DNA of 64,000 bases from positions 686,255-750,254 of the forward strand of contig NW_019091491.1 of NCBI RefSeq assembly GCF_001949145.1. Reading direction: 5' to 3'. Positions 1 to 14,100 of this stretch are shown in pieces (within the stretch, counting starts at the first letter, position 1; each line of letters starts with the position of its first letter). Source of the DNA: Acanthaster planci (taxonomy: Eukaryota > Echinodermata > Asteroidea > Valvatida > Acanthasteridae). The translations under genes and the position numbers were made by a program. The notes below the pieces were generated by a model that ran no database searches, had not been told where the DNA came from, and saw only the letters and a program-made list of their open reading frames with translations.

Positions 1-60
1 ATTTCATCCAACCACATTCTGCCACATGGTTTATACTACAAAACATTGCTGGTACATGTA

Positions 61-574
61 CAGTTGGGGCAAAAAGTTTACATACACTGGGTAGAAAAAT
101 TTTTTCCTTAACTTTTTGCTGTTTGAAATAATTCTGCCAACTTTGTTATGAGGTCAGACAAATGGTATCTCAACTAAATGTTCATACTGTGTACTTCAAC
201 TGAAAATACTGAGAGACATTTATTATGGTTCACAATATTAATATTTCTTAAAAATCACTTTGTAAAAATTTGTAAAAAATCTACCCCTAATTGTTGTTCA
301 AACAATTCAGAAAATGGTCCACTCCGACTTTGAGATGTGACCAAAAATACAGAAAGTGGCACTTGATTGGCATTTTGATTATGCATCTGACATCTCTGGG
401 TGTTGTTATTTGATGCACACATGTACATATATGTACAGGTACACCATGTACATGTACATTAAGTAGAGACCCATTTTGTCTGTCATGAAAAGAAAAGTTG
501 GTAGAAATGAGTAAAGTTTTGAAAATTAATTGTTCTACCAGGTGTACATGTATGTAAACTTTTTGCCCCGACTG
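61..574. mobile_element. Non-autonomous Tc1/mariner-like element
   Basis: The left end CAGTTGGGGCAAAAAGTTTA(CATACAC) is repeated inverted at the right end (GTATGTAAACTTTTTGCCCC, then GACTG). CAGT..AGTTTACATACAC is the known type of Tc1-like terminal repeat. TA precedes the left end; the right flank is TG, so one target copy has mutated. No transposase frame inside. Confidence 0.7.
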
Positions 575-2156
575 TGCATATACATGTATCTGGTTCAGGT
601 TCAGATGTCAACCATCTTCCAATCAAATACTTTCTGTGTTACATACTCATTCAAACCTACTCATATTCATGTACATGAACATGTACATACATGCCCATAG
701 CCAGGCAGTTACGGTATTGAGGTGACAATTTCTTTGGTCAGGAAAGTCAAGGGGTTGGAACAAAAAATTTGTCCTAGGTGTACTTATACATGTACGTGTG
801 TGTGACTGACCATACTGTATAACAGTAATATACCATGGTGATTTTTGAGACACACAGCACTGTGTACACATACAGGATGTAGGGGTGTATGTCAAAATAA
901 CAATAAAAGAAAACATGTAGCAAGTCAATGTAGTACAAAGCACATACATAAATGAGTAAAATATTACAAATCAATAGGGAAGGCGTTGGCAGTGAGCCAC
1001 AGTTTGTATGCAGCCAGCAAGCTGGTCATGATTGAGTCCTTTGTATTGTAAATTTTGGCTTAGTTTTGTAAACTGTGGTACATGTATGCTTCAGGACACT
1101 GCTTAAAAAGTGCCGTCTACATGTAGGTTTGAAATCCTTCCGCTCTGGAGTAAGAGTGGAAGTGGAGGGGGTAAAGATTGAAGTCTTAAGTCCCCAGCTG
1201 AGCTTGCCGGAACCGTACCAATTTCCCCCAAGGGAAAAGCAATTTAGGTCCCTCGAGACATGCCAAGGTTGCAGAGATCTTTGCACGCTATATGCCACAG
1301 TTCCCTATTTATATTTTAATTTGTTTAATTAATAAAATTAGGCACTCTAACCTGACTATGTAAACATTCATCTTGGGCAAAAACAACTCTGTGCACGTAA
1401 ATTCTCATTTTTGGATGTGTGGGTGAGTTCATATACTGGGTGCATTTACGGTACCATAAAGAAAGAGAACTTGGGATCTTTCCTATGCTCAAGAGAATCT
1501 TTTGATCAAAACATGCCCTGAAAAGTATGTGCCCTCAAAGAGCATTATGTGTACAGTTTATATGAGAGAATATCTGGTAACTGTTGCATCACATAAGCTA
1601 GAAGGTTATCACACGTATGCATTAAAGACCACTCCAACCAGAAGCAAGTTGTAGCTTGTCAAACTATGTATGTAGGCCTCAAGTTTAATCAGTTAACTTG
1701 AGATATTTTTACCCGAAAAATCTGCTGGAGGCAGGGTTTTTTCCCCACAAATTCTTCAATTTCCAATTTATTTACAATGCCCATAAAACATGTAGGGACG
1801 CACAGCTCTTGAGTTTAGGCATCAGTATTTTATTCTTTACCTCTTTTTTTCAACTGCCTGGTAAAAATTGTGGCACATGTCCACACATTAACCAGTTCAC
1901 ATACAGTACAAAAGGTCCATAGCATACATGTATGTATACAGAGATCACCTGTGGCAATGTGTGTTTTTTGCAAATTGTCTCAATACAAAGGAATTGCTAC
2001 ATGTAGTTGGGATTTTTGTAACATTATCACTTCTGTAAATTGTGGTTTCACTCCCTAGCAAATCAGTTTACCCAAACAAATGAATCCCCTTAGTTCTTTT
2101 GTGTATGGTGTGGACTTCCCAATTCAATTTGACAAGTACTCAAGAAAGGCATCCGT
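575..2156. other. No confident gene
   Basis: AT-rich DNA with scattered TACATGTA words and one coding-like open frame near 1.1-1.3 kb. Confidence 0.5.
1075..1332 (+). CDS. Unassigned open frame with coding-like stretch
   Basis: The plus frame is open for 85 codons and includes SGVRVEVEGVKIEVLSPQLS and LPEPYQFPPREKQF. This is unlike the MYV-type peptides of surrounding repeat frames. No confident splice sites, start context or domain. The minus frame over the same bases is also open. Could be an exon, a repeat relic or chance. Confidence 0.12.
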   Translation: MVHVCFRTLLKKCRLHVGLKSFRSGVRVEVEGVKIEVLSPQLSLPEPYQFPPREKQFRSLETCQGCRDLCTLYATVPYLYFNLFN

Positions 2157-2162
2157 TTTATT
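2157..2162 (-). promoter_or_regulatory. Polyadenylation signal AATAAA (minus strand)
   Basis: TTTATT on the plus strand reads AATAAA on the minus strand, 188 bp past the possible stop codon at 2350. It is meaningful only if the terminal exon is real. Confidence 0.22.
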
Positions 2163-5100
2163 GGAGGTTGGTGGGGTGGGTCCACTTAGTGTGAGCACCA
2201 TCTGCGTGTAGCATCATCTTCCATGCTTTGATCCAACCAAGCATGATGATTTAATACATGTACGTCAACTGCGGAAATGACAAAGAATTCTTAAACAAGT
2301 GTACACGTAATCCAAGGAACAAATAAGGAAAATTGTACGTGTTTAAACGTCATCCGGTGTCAAGTGGTTGAGAATGCAAACCTGAATATGATGCCACCAC
2401 CGTCATATCATCTCCTTCAAAAAACCAATATAGGCTTAGTACAGGTTCATGCAACAGTCCCTCCCACTGCGGGTCATAGAACTCTATCACAGGGCAACCA
2501 TCTTGCTTTTCTATCATCCAAGGAAATACTGGTATGTAACTAAATGAGTCTGGAGGGAAAATTGTCTGATCCCTTTCTATCAATATGTGAAATTGTATGA
2601 CTATTGCCAAGGGGATACAGGGAACAAGACAAACATAGCAACATCATGATAAAGGCATATAAAGCAGCAAGTGCTGTGGCATTGCTCCATTTATAAATTA
2701 TTACCTTTTATGCATGATTTGCATAATATTCTGATATTCTCTTGGATACATGTACATGTACGTGCAGTTTGAATGTATAAATTTCTTTTAGATGTGCTTT
2801 TGTAAAAGAGAGTAAGTGAAAGAACGAACAAGGTGATCCACACAGTCAGACCCAATTTTCTGGTCCAATTTTTTGTCCTGGGCCCCATTGATTCCATGCA
2901 ACCATGACGGCAAAATGCCCAGTCATGAAGATTAAGGGTGGATGGTCCTTTCCTGATTCAATTGCAGGTAATTTGATTTTCTGCTAGACAGAAATATCAC
3001 CAGGTGTATGTATGTGGCAGTGAATTTAATACAACTGGTTAGTGAGGGTCTCCATTCTTTCAGGTAAATCTACAGGCAAGTCTTTATTCTTACAATGCAC
3101 AGGTCAACTCAGGTGATTATGAATCTGGCTTAGTGGGTGGCTTCAGGAAAATCTTAATGTCTTTGTAATTGAGCTCAAGGTTCTGTAGTGTCCCTAAGTA
3201 CAGAAGGTCGGAGGAAAAACAGCATGTCATATTATAGCGAATGTATGGATAATGTCACCCACAGTTACACAGGACATGCAAGATACCGTTACATACAATG
3301 TACATTGAAGATGGCAAGGGACAAGTAAACAAGTAAATAAATTACACATATACATGGAGTAAATATTACACATACATATATTAAGCTACATACATGTACA
3401 TTGTACACCTATGGGTAATGTTTCATCATATCAAAACAACTTCCTTTGATTTTTTTTACACACTGCACAATATAGGACAGGTGGTACAGAAAAACAGAAC
3501 CGAATGCACGTTATCTACAGCCCCCCCCCCGCACGGGTATAATGCAGCTAAATTAAATTAACTTACGAAGGTAATCTAAAAAGCCCACTGATACGTTTTT
3601 GGTATGGTCTTGTACGGTATGTAATCCAAAGAAAGCATGGATTCGTGTTTCTTCATATCTTTGGCCACACTCACTGAAGTTGACATTACTTGTATTTTAC
3701 ATCACACATTCCAAGAGGGCATTTACATGTACATGTAGGTACTACTGTGTGACTTGACTTCCCATTCTACTCAACAAGACATGTATACCTACGCCTGACA
3801 GCAATTCTGGAGAGACTAAAACATGGCAGGACACACCCAGTTCAGTTTGTCAGACTTTAGAAAGGTCACACTAGCCCCCCAGGCTCCTGGTATGCCTTTT
3901 TCTTTCCTTACAGGGTCCTTTTGAATCTAGCTGAGTAGTTTTGATTCAAGACCAGACGAAAAGTTGCCATTTCTTCCTGATACCAAACAGCAATTTATTT
4001 GTCACTAGAGGGAGCTAGTTTACCACGATGTTCACTGTCCAATCCTCACCTTCACATTCAGCTTCAAGAATTATGCTCAGACGTACCAGTACCACATACA
4101 CAGACATGCATGGGTGAAGTCTGCTCCCCCGCTCCCATACATGTACACCCAAATATTAGATGTTTCTATTGAAAAGTGTCTCATGAGCATTAACTTTACG
4201 AGCTGAAACCGCAATAATACATGTACATGTATATTGATTAAAGCCAAAACAGTACTTCGTGGCATGATTTCAAATAAATTCTACATTTCCCCAATAGACA
4301 ATTAAATTAGCCTGTGACGATTTTGATCAACATACCGGTAGTAAGAAATAATAACACGATAACAAGAGAAACGATACAAAGAAAAAGGTAAGGTACTTGT
4401 ATGTTCAGGATCTACATGTACTTTGGACAGAGCTGTGCTAGATTCATCAAGAATGGAATTAGTGAAGGCAGTACATTTCTTTATCAGTCACATTATCACT
4501 CTCTACTAATAACCTGATACATACTTAGCCTTGGACCGGTTCAAGCACATGCACATGTACATAATCAAGACTACTGTCAAGAATACCAGTATGGTGAAGA
4601 ATGTGGCAAACTAACAAAATTAACACAAATGAAGGTATTTGCAAATGCTGAACAAGTGGCTGAAGCTGCGGAAGCGACTTAATACTAGCCCGTGAAACCT
4701 AGTGCGCTACTTTTTTCAGTAGCTGGGGTGACCAATGATTAATGAAGAGGGGACAATGCAATACACCATTTAAGACATTTCAAAAATGAGAATCCATTAC
4801 GTCGCTTCGGTAGCTTAGTAGGTAGTGATTTGAGCTACAGATCCGTAGTCCCTGGTTCGAATCCGACCCATTTGTGCTATTCATTTTCCAATTTTATCAT
4901 TGTGTTCGGGATTTCCTTTTTCAATTGATGCAGAAACAGAGTTCAAGCATGAACCCTCTAAGAGTCTTGAGAAAAATAGCAGACCAGGTTTCACGGGTTA
5001 GTATCTAGTCACTTCCTGAAGCTGCAGCCTACAAGAGAGGCAAATATTAAAGCATAAATTAATGAAAGCCAAGCCACACCTGAATTGCTTGGCTACGGCT

Positions 5101-8100
5101 AGAAATGATAGGAATGTTATTGTGCAGCCACACACAAGTTATTCAAGCACAACCCAATCTAACATTTCTTACAGTAGTTTGAAGTTACTTAGTACATGTA
5201 CATGTAGGTGTGGATTAGTCAGCAAAATTCTATGCCAAGATTGCAAATAATGGGTTAAGAAGCTGATGAAACAGCAGTTTTCCCAACTGACCTTGACACT
5301 GTTGTAAGCCGGAGATGGTGATCGCTTAATTGTTTCAAAGTTTTCAAAATTATCACAGTGTGCATGTTCTTGAGTTGAATGGGATCTGTATAAAGTACAG
5401 TATGTGTCACATGTACGTGTACACGTACAAACCTCCTTATGGTTACAACTCTCAAGAGGTCTGTTCGGGGCAGACGTCTGCAACTGCAGGTCAAATTCCA
5501 ATTCATCAAGACTGAGAATTTATTTTTTATTATCAGCTCTGAACAACTGACAATAAACACACAAATTATGACAAAAAACTGGCTAATCTTTCTCCCAGAA
5601 GGCTCCAGGCCAATATTTGAAGATCTAGAGGACACTGTAGAATGTTCCAACATACCTCGCTATTGTCTGAGCTGTCCACACTCTTAGACCTGTTGAGATC
5701 ACTGTAGCGATGCTTGGTGGTTAGTTTGGGGCGTGGCTGATAATGATGAATTCAAGTGCCAGCAGAAAGGCAGAAGGCAACAAGGCAGTGAAAGAGTCAA
5801 AATAAATGAGAATGAGACTGCGAAGAGATGAAGCAGTGATGAGGGTTATAAAGCCAAGGTATGTATGTACATGTACCAGCTGAGTTTTTACATGCATTAT
5901 GCTGCTGGCAAGTTGCCTGCTTCCTAAGACTCTCTACTTGTTTCTAACCATAAAGTTATAATCTATTTCAAAAACTACAGGTAACTAAGGCTTAAGATAC
6001 AGCTTTTGGTTAGGCTGTATATTAATAATATTAACAATTTTATTTTTTGCTGAATGCAGCTCTAAACTTAAAGTACTAAGCATCATAAACTGAAGAAGCA
6101 CTAACTGATTCAATAGGCTGCAGTGTACACAATGTACGGTACACTACTAAGCTTGCTATTTCTGCATTTGCATACTTCTCCCCCAAGTAGTATGCAAGAA
6201 CACAAGGCTAATTCAATCCAATTTGTAACTGTAGATGGAATGCATGGTTATGCATGTAGGTATTCTGGTGTGATGCCATTTCTATGATGCACTGTACATG
6301 CACCAATGAAGACTTTCAGGTCAGCCTTGCCCCACGTGACTCTTTTAGGTTTAAACGCAGGTTGATTGTGGACTAATTATTAGCCTTAATATCCTTTTGG
6401 CATGTAATTTTGCCTTTTCTTAAATGGTATCCAAAAAAGATTTATGGGGCTTTCGGGCAGGAAATACCAGCCTTACATGAATAAGGCCTGGTGGTGACTG
6501 TTCAGCTTTAGGAGATTTAAGGTAGCTATGATCAATAAGAAACAAGCGGAAATGACGACTTAGGGCATGAACAGAAATACTGTAACAAAAGTCAAGGCTA
6601 CTGCCTTACCATACGTTTCTTCTAAAATGGGGGAATTCGGCATCAGTGAAGAGTTTTTACTATATATATTACTTTCAATTTTCAAAATTTTCCTACATGT
6701 ACATGTAAAGTGCATATGCAGTACAGGTACATGTACATGTATACATCCCATTTCACTTTCAACTTCTTCTTAGAAACAGCTGTGTGGGTCTCCATTTATC
6801 AGTGTCATACTGGTAGGCAAGTACTTTACGAGTGCCAAGGTTCTCTGCCAAATATTTCACTAGTCAGGAGGGAAAAAAGCTGAGGAACATGGGCACTGGA
6901 TAATAAATGCACATACCGGTGCGTACATGTACGCAGGTAAGACTACAAAATAAATGAACGACTTGAGAAACTCCAGTTTTGTAAACTGTACAGGTACAAA
7001 GAGGCAGGTAGGACTACAAAATAAATGAACGACTTGAGAAACTCCAGTTTTGTAAACTGTACAGGTACAAAGAGGCAGGTAAGACTACAAAATAAATGAA
7101 CGACCTGAGAAACTCCAGTTTTGTAACACAGTACAATTTTACACACAGTAACTTGTCTAACTACAAGTACATACATGTATCAATCCCATGAGTAGGCATG
7201 TATCACAGATTCCAGTGCCAATAAAGCCCGACATGAGACATCAACAACTACCAAAACTCTTCTTCAATAACATTTTCAGGGTCAAAGATGTTGAAAGAGA
7301 CTGAAGCAGGCAACTGTAAGCCCACAGTTAGCAGATGACGTGGTTTTTAACCAAGATATTAAGTTGATGTGAAGCGGAAGTTGGTTAGAGTCTTGATGGC
7401 CGAGGGCAGTAGCATTTCCCGGTTTGACAGGAGCACAAGGTTAGCATCATGTTAGTATGATGGAATTAATTATGAGCAGCCAAGGTGAGATATAAATCAA
7501 GGACTGAGAGAACTCACCACAATATCCAGATCCCCATCATAGGATGGTGTGGTGGATCCCCGGTTACTCTTGAATGAGGGGGAGACGGGAGCTAAAGAAC
7601 CCCCTGCCACATCTGAAAAGATGAAGGGGAAAAGATTGGCATTCCGCATGGTGGTATTCCCCCAACGGCTGCATCGGGCTGGAAGGGTGCGCTCCCCAAA
7701 GCGATAGGGGGCGTGATAAGGCAGCGGTAATGATGGCAATGGCTGGCGGGGTCTGCGCCAGGGTTGTAGGGCTGGCAGCGTCTTGTAGGCAGGGTTCCCC
7801 AGCCTGCTTCAAATCAGGCAAGACATCTCTGGCAAATTCGAAAGGCAATGGTAGCAGGCAGGGTAACAGTGTGGCCATGAACTGGAAACGAGTGAATATA
7901 CGCAGGCTGCCACAGGCCCAGGCCGGTGATCCAGCATTCGTTAAGGGGCGTGAGGACAAGGAGAAACCGAGGGGGGGTGCTAGAGCTAGCCTGCTGTGAG
8001 CGTGATCAAGAGCGGTGACGTGACCATTTCCTTATTTCCCCATCTGCTCGGTACACAGGATGCGTACATTAATAACCTGTCGGTGGGAATTGGAAGGGTA

Positions 8101-11100
8101 CTAAAGATGTCACCACACTGACAGCACCAGTGTGTGACTATACATGTACCGGTATGTGTGGGGGTGTGCCTGTGTGTGTGTGTATAATACCACCAGCATG
8201 CTTGGATGAGTCACATGATGTATCCTTTACATGCTCCCTCACTCTAAGTAACAGGTTTTTTTTTTACTGAAAACTTTTTATGTGATGGAGCCAAATAGAC
8301 TGGTAGGGTTTGCAGAGGAAAAGGTACAAAATTTGTTAGAGAAATGTGTTTCTGATAAAACCACATGCATACATGTAAGCTCACAAAAAGTTATTTATGT
8401 AGTACAGTACAGGTACATGTACCAGTAAGTACTGAGAACCTCACCAGGAACTAAAGAAAAAGGACAGGTAGAAGACATCCAACAGGTGATAACCATCTGG
8501 TATGACAATAATCATCTCAAAGAGAGTTTTATGTTGCTTAGGTCACATGCAAAGATGTTAATCCAAATATGGGCATTATGTTAGCCCCAACCCTAACTAC
8601 AGAGTACGCTTTCTCCGCATTCAGTGTGCGGAGCAGATTTTTCTTCTAATAAGAACCATCAGAAAAGTGATGAAATCTGGCAAGTTGAAACAATAACTAC
8701 ATCATCTTTCAATCTTACACGACACTGCAGGTAGGAAATTGAGCTCAACAGTATAGTTAGTGCCATTGGTATATGATGATAGATTTTGAATTTCCATGGA
8801 TTAGGTACGCATATACAGCATACAGTGTACATGTAGGTACATTACTTTGTAAAAGTATTGTGCAACTTCTGAAAATTTCAGCTTATGTAAGCCAGGTTTT
8901 TTTTCCCGAATGTCCTTGAAAAAAGTTAGAGTTGAAAGATGCTGGAGATTATTTTAATTCACCGTGGCACAGTGGTGACTTAACCTTTGGAAAATTTCAT
9001 CAACTTCACTGCCATGCCTGAATGACTTGGCAAGAAAATCTCTATGTACTCCTACAGTACCTCTTAAAAGTCTGACTATATCAGTTCTGGGGAACATTAG
9101 AAGACATTAGAGTGTCACTAGTGATGATGTCAATAGAGCGATCTGCTTGTTCATGACTTACCAGAGGGGGGAACATTTAATCCGTTTAATGAAACGCTGA
9201 GTGCAACGGTCGAGGCAGACGACAGAGTGGTGCTGCAATTTCCGCTTTGACTCTGAAAAGCAAATAACCCCAAGATTGGTCTTAAGTCCTAATGTCACTT
9301 GAGGACAAGGAGCTACTGTATGTATGCTTTGTAAAGTCAGGCTAAGTTCAGGGGTAAAAGCCTTTGAGAGTGTAAAAGATGGGTTTTTATGGAATAATGT
9401 CAAGCTGTCAAGAATCCTTTAATGGAAGCAAAATGATGGCAGCAAAAAAAAGGTGAATAAAGTCAAGGTGAACATTGAAGAGAAAACAAGAGGGATGATA
9501 ATGCAAAAATTTTGAAATATCACCATTAACGTACATGTATACGTAAAAAAATGTGCAATTCAAACTTTTTCAGTACCAGTATGTTACAAGTAATGTATGT
9601 TAACTGCACCAGGCTGTTTCGACCTGTTCATACCAGAGGACGTGTAAATTTTGACAAGTTATGGCACATGTACGGTATGTGTACGTCTTGCTTATTTACG
9701 AACTCCTGTTTTTCAGCCAAAAATCAATCCCTGCATAGGTTAGGTTGAATACTTAAAAGTAATAAGAAAAAATTCAGCAAGTTTAATACCCAAAGACACA
9801 TGAACAGGTACATTCACTATCCATGGGTACATGTACAGCGAAGTCCAAACGCGGTGATGAAACCATACTACAAATTGCACAACTCTAATTGAACACGTGC
9901 ACCTGTACCTGTAAGGACCTATACTTCAGTCCACGTACATGTACATGTACAGTGTAACAGATTTGCAGGAGCTGACTGGTTTTTGCATACATGTGCATGT
10001 CCCTCATACATGTCAGGTAGGCATTTCAGCATTAAAGCTTGTCTAGCTACAAAAAACCTCAATCAATCCTAACACACTTATTACACATGTACACATAGAC
10101 CGTGCATGTACACACGGATCGTATTACACGGACTGTACATGAACACAAAGACAGTATGTAGAGTATTTATGGCCTAGAGTACTGGTACTTTTTAGGCTAC
10201 CCCCTTTCAACACTGAACTATTTGATACATGAAGTGAGTTAAAATCTTGCAAATTCAAGGCATCAGCACATGTAATGTACATCAAATCAGCTTTTTGAAA
10301 AATAAGTTAATTCACGTCACAGCTATGGATTTGAGAGTACTGTAATGCGACAGAGGGCGCTAGCGCAGTGATTGAGGCAGCATACACAACACTCTAGCGA
10401 CTATGCCCTGCCAGTCATGCACTGATTGGATGGACCAGACTGGTCACAGCTCCACGCACATGGCAGGTACTGCATAAGCGCAAGGCTGCGGCTATAAAAG
10501 CTGCTCGGCCCCAGCGTGAAGGGAGAGACGAACCTTAATTGCCCACTAGGTTCTGAGCACTGGACAGGACTTCTGTATTAGGGGTCACGGTGGGTTGCGT
10601 GGACACATCAGGGCTCTCTAAGGGGCCTTTAGGCGTGCCCATGGTCAAAGTAGGGGCTATCTGCTGTAACTCTTGCAGCAATAGCTGCAAGGGACAGCAT
10701 CCCTGGTAAATGTCTCATTTGCAGCATGAGCAGACCCCTGCTGCCCGTATATTTGGTTCATGGTGCTGGTGCATTGCTGTCTTTACAATGAATGTGGTGT
10801 TGTAGCCCGTCGCTTTCTTGCGCGCTTGGGCACAAGTGGACTTTGGGGTTGGAGGGCATTACCTGGTGTGTGCGGTGCGGGAGAAATAAGGGTGTGTTGC
10901 CAGAACCCACTTAGTATTAGTTGAGTGGGGCGACATCCCTAGATTGGTTTTGGCCCTGGATATAGTTTATGCCCCCTTAGAGATTGTGCATTGTGGGAGA
11001 GAAATATGCTATCCATATATATCTGTCCTTGCCCACAAGCTACGATTGAGAAAGCACCCTCTGTTAGTTGCTGTCGACCTGTTCCCTCATTTTAGGCAGT

Positions 11101-14100
11101 TTTTTTATCAGGTGAGTAAAATTGCTGTTAAAGTTATTTCACTTAAGGAAGCACCCTCTATTGTCATAATTTCCAAATAAGCCAGGCGAGCAAGGTTTCC
11201 CATGGTCAGATGTTGTTGGAATAAACCAATCCCTGATGTTCTAGTGTACCGTGAATGGGTGTCCTAGATTGTTTACTTATGTCACTTTGAGTTCCAGAAT
11301 CAGATAACAGCAAGCCATCCAGCCAAATCCAAAGGATCAGCTCTTCAACTGGGATGCTATACTTCCATCCCAACGGACTCGTCCCTGGCCACTCAGGGAC
11401 TTTCCGGTATGTGCCGTCTGGCGCCGCACTCTGCAGAGAGGGCTACCTCACCCGAATCTCGCTCCACAGTACGGTACCGGTACCTACACGTAATATTCAG
11501 ACAGTACAGTACTTTGAAGCAAAGTACCGGTACATGTAATGTACTTTTAGGGTAGCTGACCAAGGGAATTTAGCAGTCAACAAGTGTACTGGTCACTTTG
11601 CTGATCAGACCTTTCATCCTTTGCTATCTCAGGTTACTCATGGATGGTCACTGTGTCATCGGCCGTGTACAACCACCAATCTGGACAGATATAATCTGTC
11701 TTTAGGAGGAAGTTACTGCAGTTGGTTACCATTAGATTGTTTCCGACATGAAAAGTTGGGGCTTTGGTGTAGTTTAGGTCACAAATCTTAGGCCATTTAA
11801 GACAGCATACTGTGTAATTCAACAACCCGAATTAGAATCCATTACTGCGGTGGTATGACAATCGTGGACAGATGGTACAACTTCGTTACATATTTCTTCA
11901 ACCAATAGGATGCTGTGATTTGCCAAATGCATACATACATCAAACTGAAAAATGTGTGTTAGCATGGTGCCACTGCAGTTATGGCATCCAATCAGATTAG
12001 TGAAGGGTAGGTCCACAAAAGTTTAGTCTAAGTTTTTGTACGCATGCTCAGTTCATTCATTTTAAGTTTGTACCAATCCATGTATGAAAGTTGACGTAAA
12101 CAATGTGAACATTACATGTACATGGGTTTAAGCATTAGAATTCCATAGTATTATCTTTTCAAGATTTGTCAAAGGGAATGAAACACGAAAGCATCTTTTA
12201 AAATAGACTTCAGACTTTATGTTGGGACACACACTTTCCTTTGTACATGTATGTGTACCAAAGTCATACTTTAATACGCACATGTGTATACACACATATA
12301 TGTACATGTACATATAAATTTGGAAAACAACAACTGCAGTAAAAAAAAAAAAAAAAAATGACAAGAGGTGACATAAAAACATGAAAGAAAAAAGAAACAA
12401 CGTTAGCACACATCTGCATTGGTTGGTGCTGGGTGTGTGGTATCATTGCAGGCTTTCACATGGTACAATTAACAATTGTTGAGTGCTGTGATGTACATGT
12501 ACATGTAAATGTACATGTACATGTAAGTCGAACACATGAGGGATGCATAGCGCCCCTAGGGGAAGCAGAGGGTGCATGTCATACCTCGTCTTAACTACAT
12601 GTATGTTGACATGGTTGAGGCTAAGGAATTTATCCAGGGAAACAAGCTCTGAATTTCAGAAGTTCACAATTCGATAGGCCATAATGTCAAACTGTACACC
12701 GGTGCGTACATGTATAAGATACCATTTGCAAATTCCCTTTTTTTCTTTTAATTGCCTAAACTTTAAAGTGAAAGTGTGGGCACTAGTTAGTACAAGGCAT
12801 GTTCTTCATAAAACGGACCAAAACGCAACTCCGGATGTCATTTTTCAAAATTTCTAAAAGAGTAACTTTGATCATGTAAAATACAAATTAGCACCTTCAG
12901 ATTTATAAAAATTATTATATGGGGATAATTAGGCATAATGTGTACTTATGGTGGACATTTGGTTGGCTACCAGTGCAAATCAAATGGAGTTGAATTCATT
13001 TAAAGTTTTACGTCAAAGTGTTTACACCAGAGGACTTGGTTTCAAAACTTCTCTCAACAAGAAGGAGAATTCATTATATTTTTCGACTGATGTATTTTAA
13101 AACACCTAAGATATAACTTTTAAAAAATATAAGCCATGAAAAAAAGAGCACAAAATTGACAGAAAATGATGAGAAAAGTTTGGCTCTCTTCATTCTCTTA
13201 CCGCTAATAATCACTCTCTCTATACCAACACATTTGCCAGGTCTTATATCTTTCGACCACCCAAAATTATCCTTAAGTTTGGCTGCATCAAAAATTTATA
13301 ATGAGTACAATATGTTTGTTCTGAACGTCATATTTGACAGAATTTTGATGACGTTCGAGAATTTTGGCAGAAACTGCATGACATTCGAGAATGCCGAAAA
13401 TGCTGTCACATGTAGTGCTTGAAAATTCCATGCGTGGAAGTGCTGTGAAGAATACCAGTATTTCTTTCTTTTTTCTGATTTGTGGCTCTATAGGATTTTT
13501 ACATGTACATGTATATATGTACACATAAATAGTACATGTAAGTACAGTTTGAAATGTCAAGGTGCAGGATAATTCATCTTTTTCTTTTTGCATTTGTGGC
13601 TTAGGAGGACATTTTTTATGAGGGAAAGTAAGGCCCAACTTCATACACGTAGGTCTAGTTACCATCCCTAGGAACAAAATACTAATGCTTGTTCATGGAA
13701 GCAGATGGCAACAATGTTACCACTCACTAAAGAGTAGTATGTGTATATTTTCATAAACTACCATTTTACACGATAGCAATAACAAAGGTGCACACATGCG
13801 TGAAGGGCTTTAAACACTCAGTACATCACCAAATTTGCACTCATTTACAAGACTAGTCCACATCATACCTGCATGGATTTTGCACTGAAGCGAAGCTTTG
13901 GAGGACGTCAACCCCCCCCCCACCGTACAGTAGATCCGTGTGACGAACTCAAGGAATCCCTGTGATCAGAAAGCACTTTCAATATCCCTGCATTTCTGGC
14001 ATCAATGTGATTTTATCACATGGGACTTGTGTTTTTTGTGCTTGTGTGAAAGGGCCTCAATAGAAGTCATCTTACTTTGACCTAGCAGAATTCTGCGTAC

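Noticed and set aside
4801-4870. Functional tRNA gene
   Set aside because: A and B boxes are present but the T stem does not pair and no acceptor stem can be built.
13288-13677. 129-codon minus frame
   Set aside because: Contains TACATGTA-derived peptide (CTIYVYIYTCTC), no splice sites or domain.
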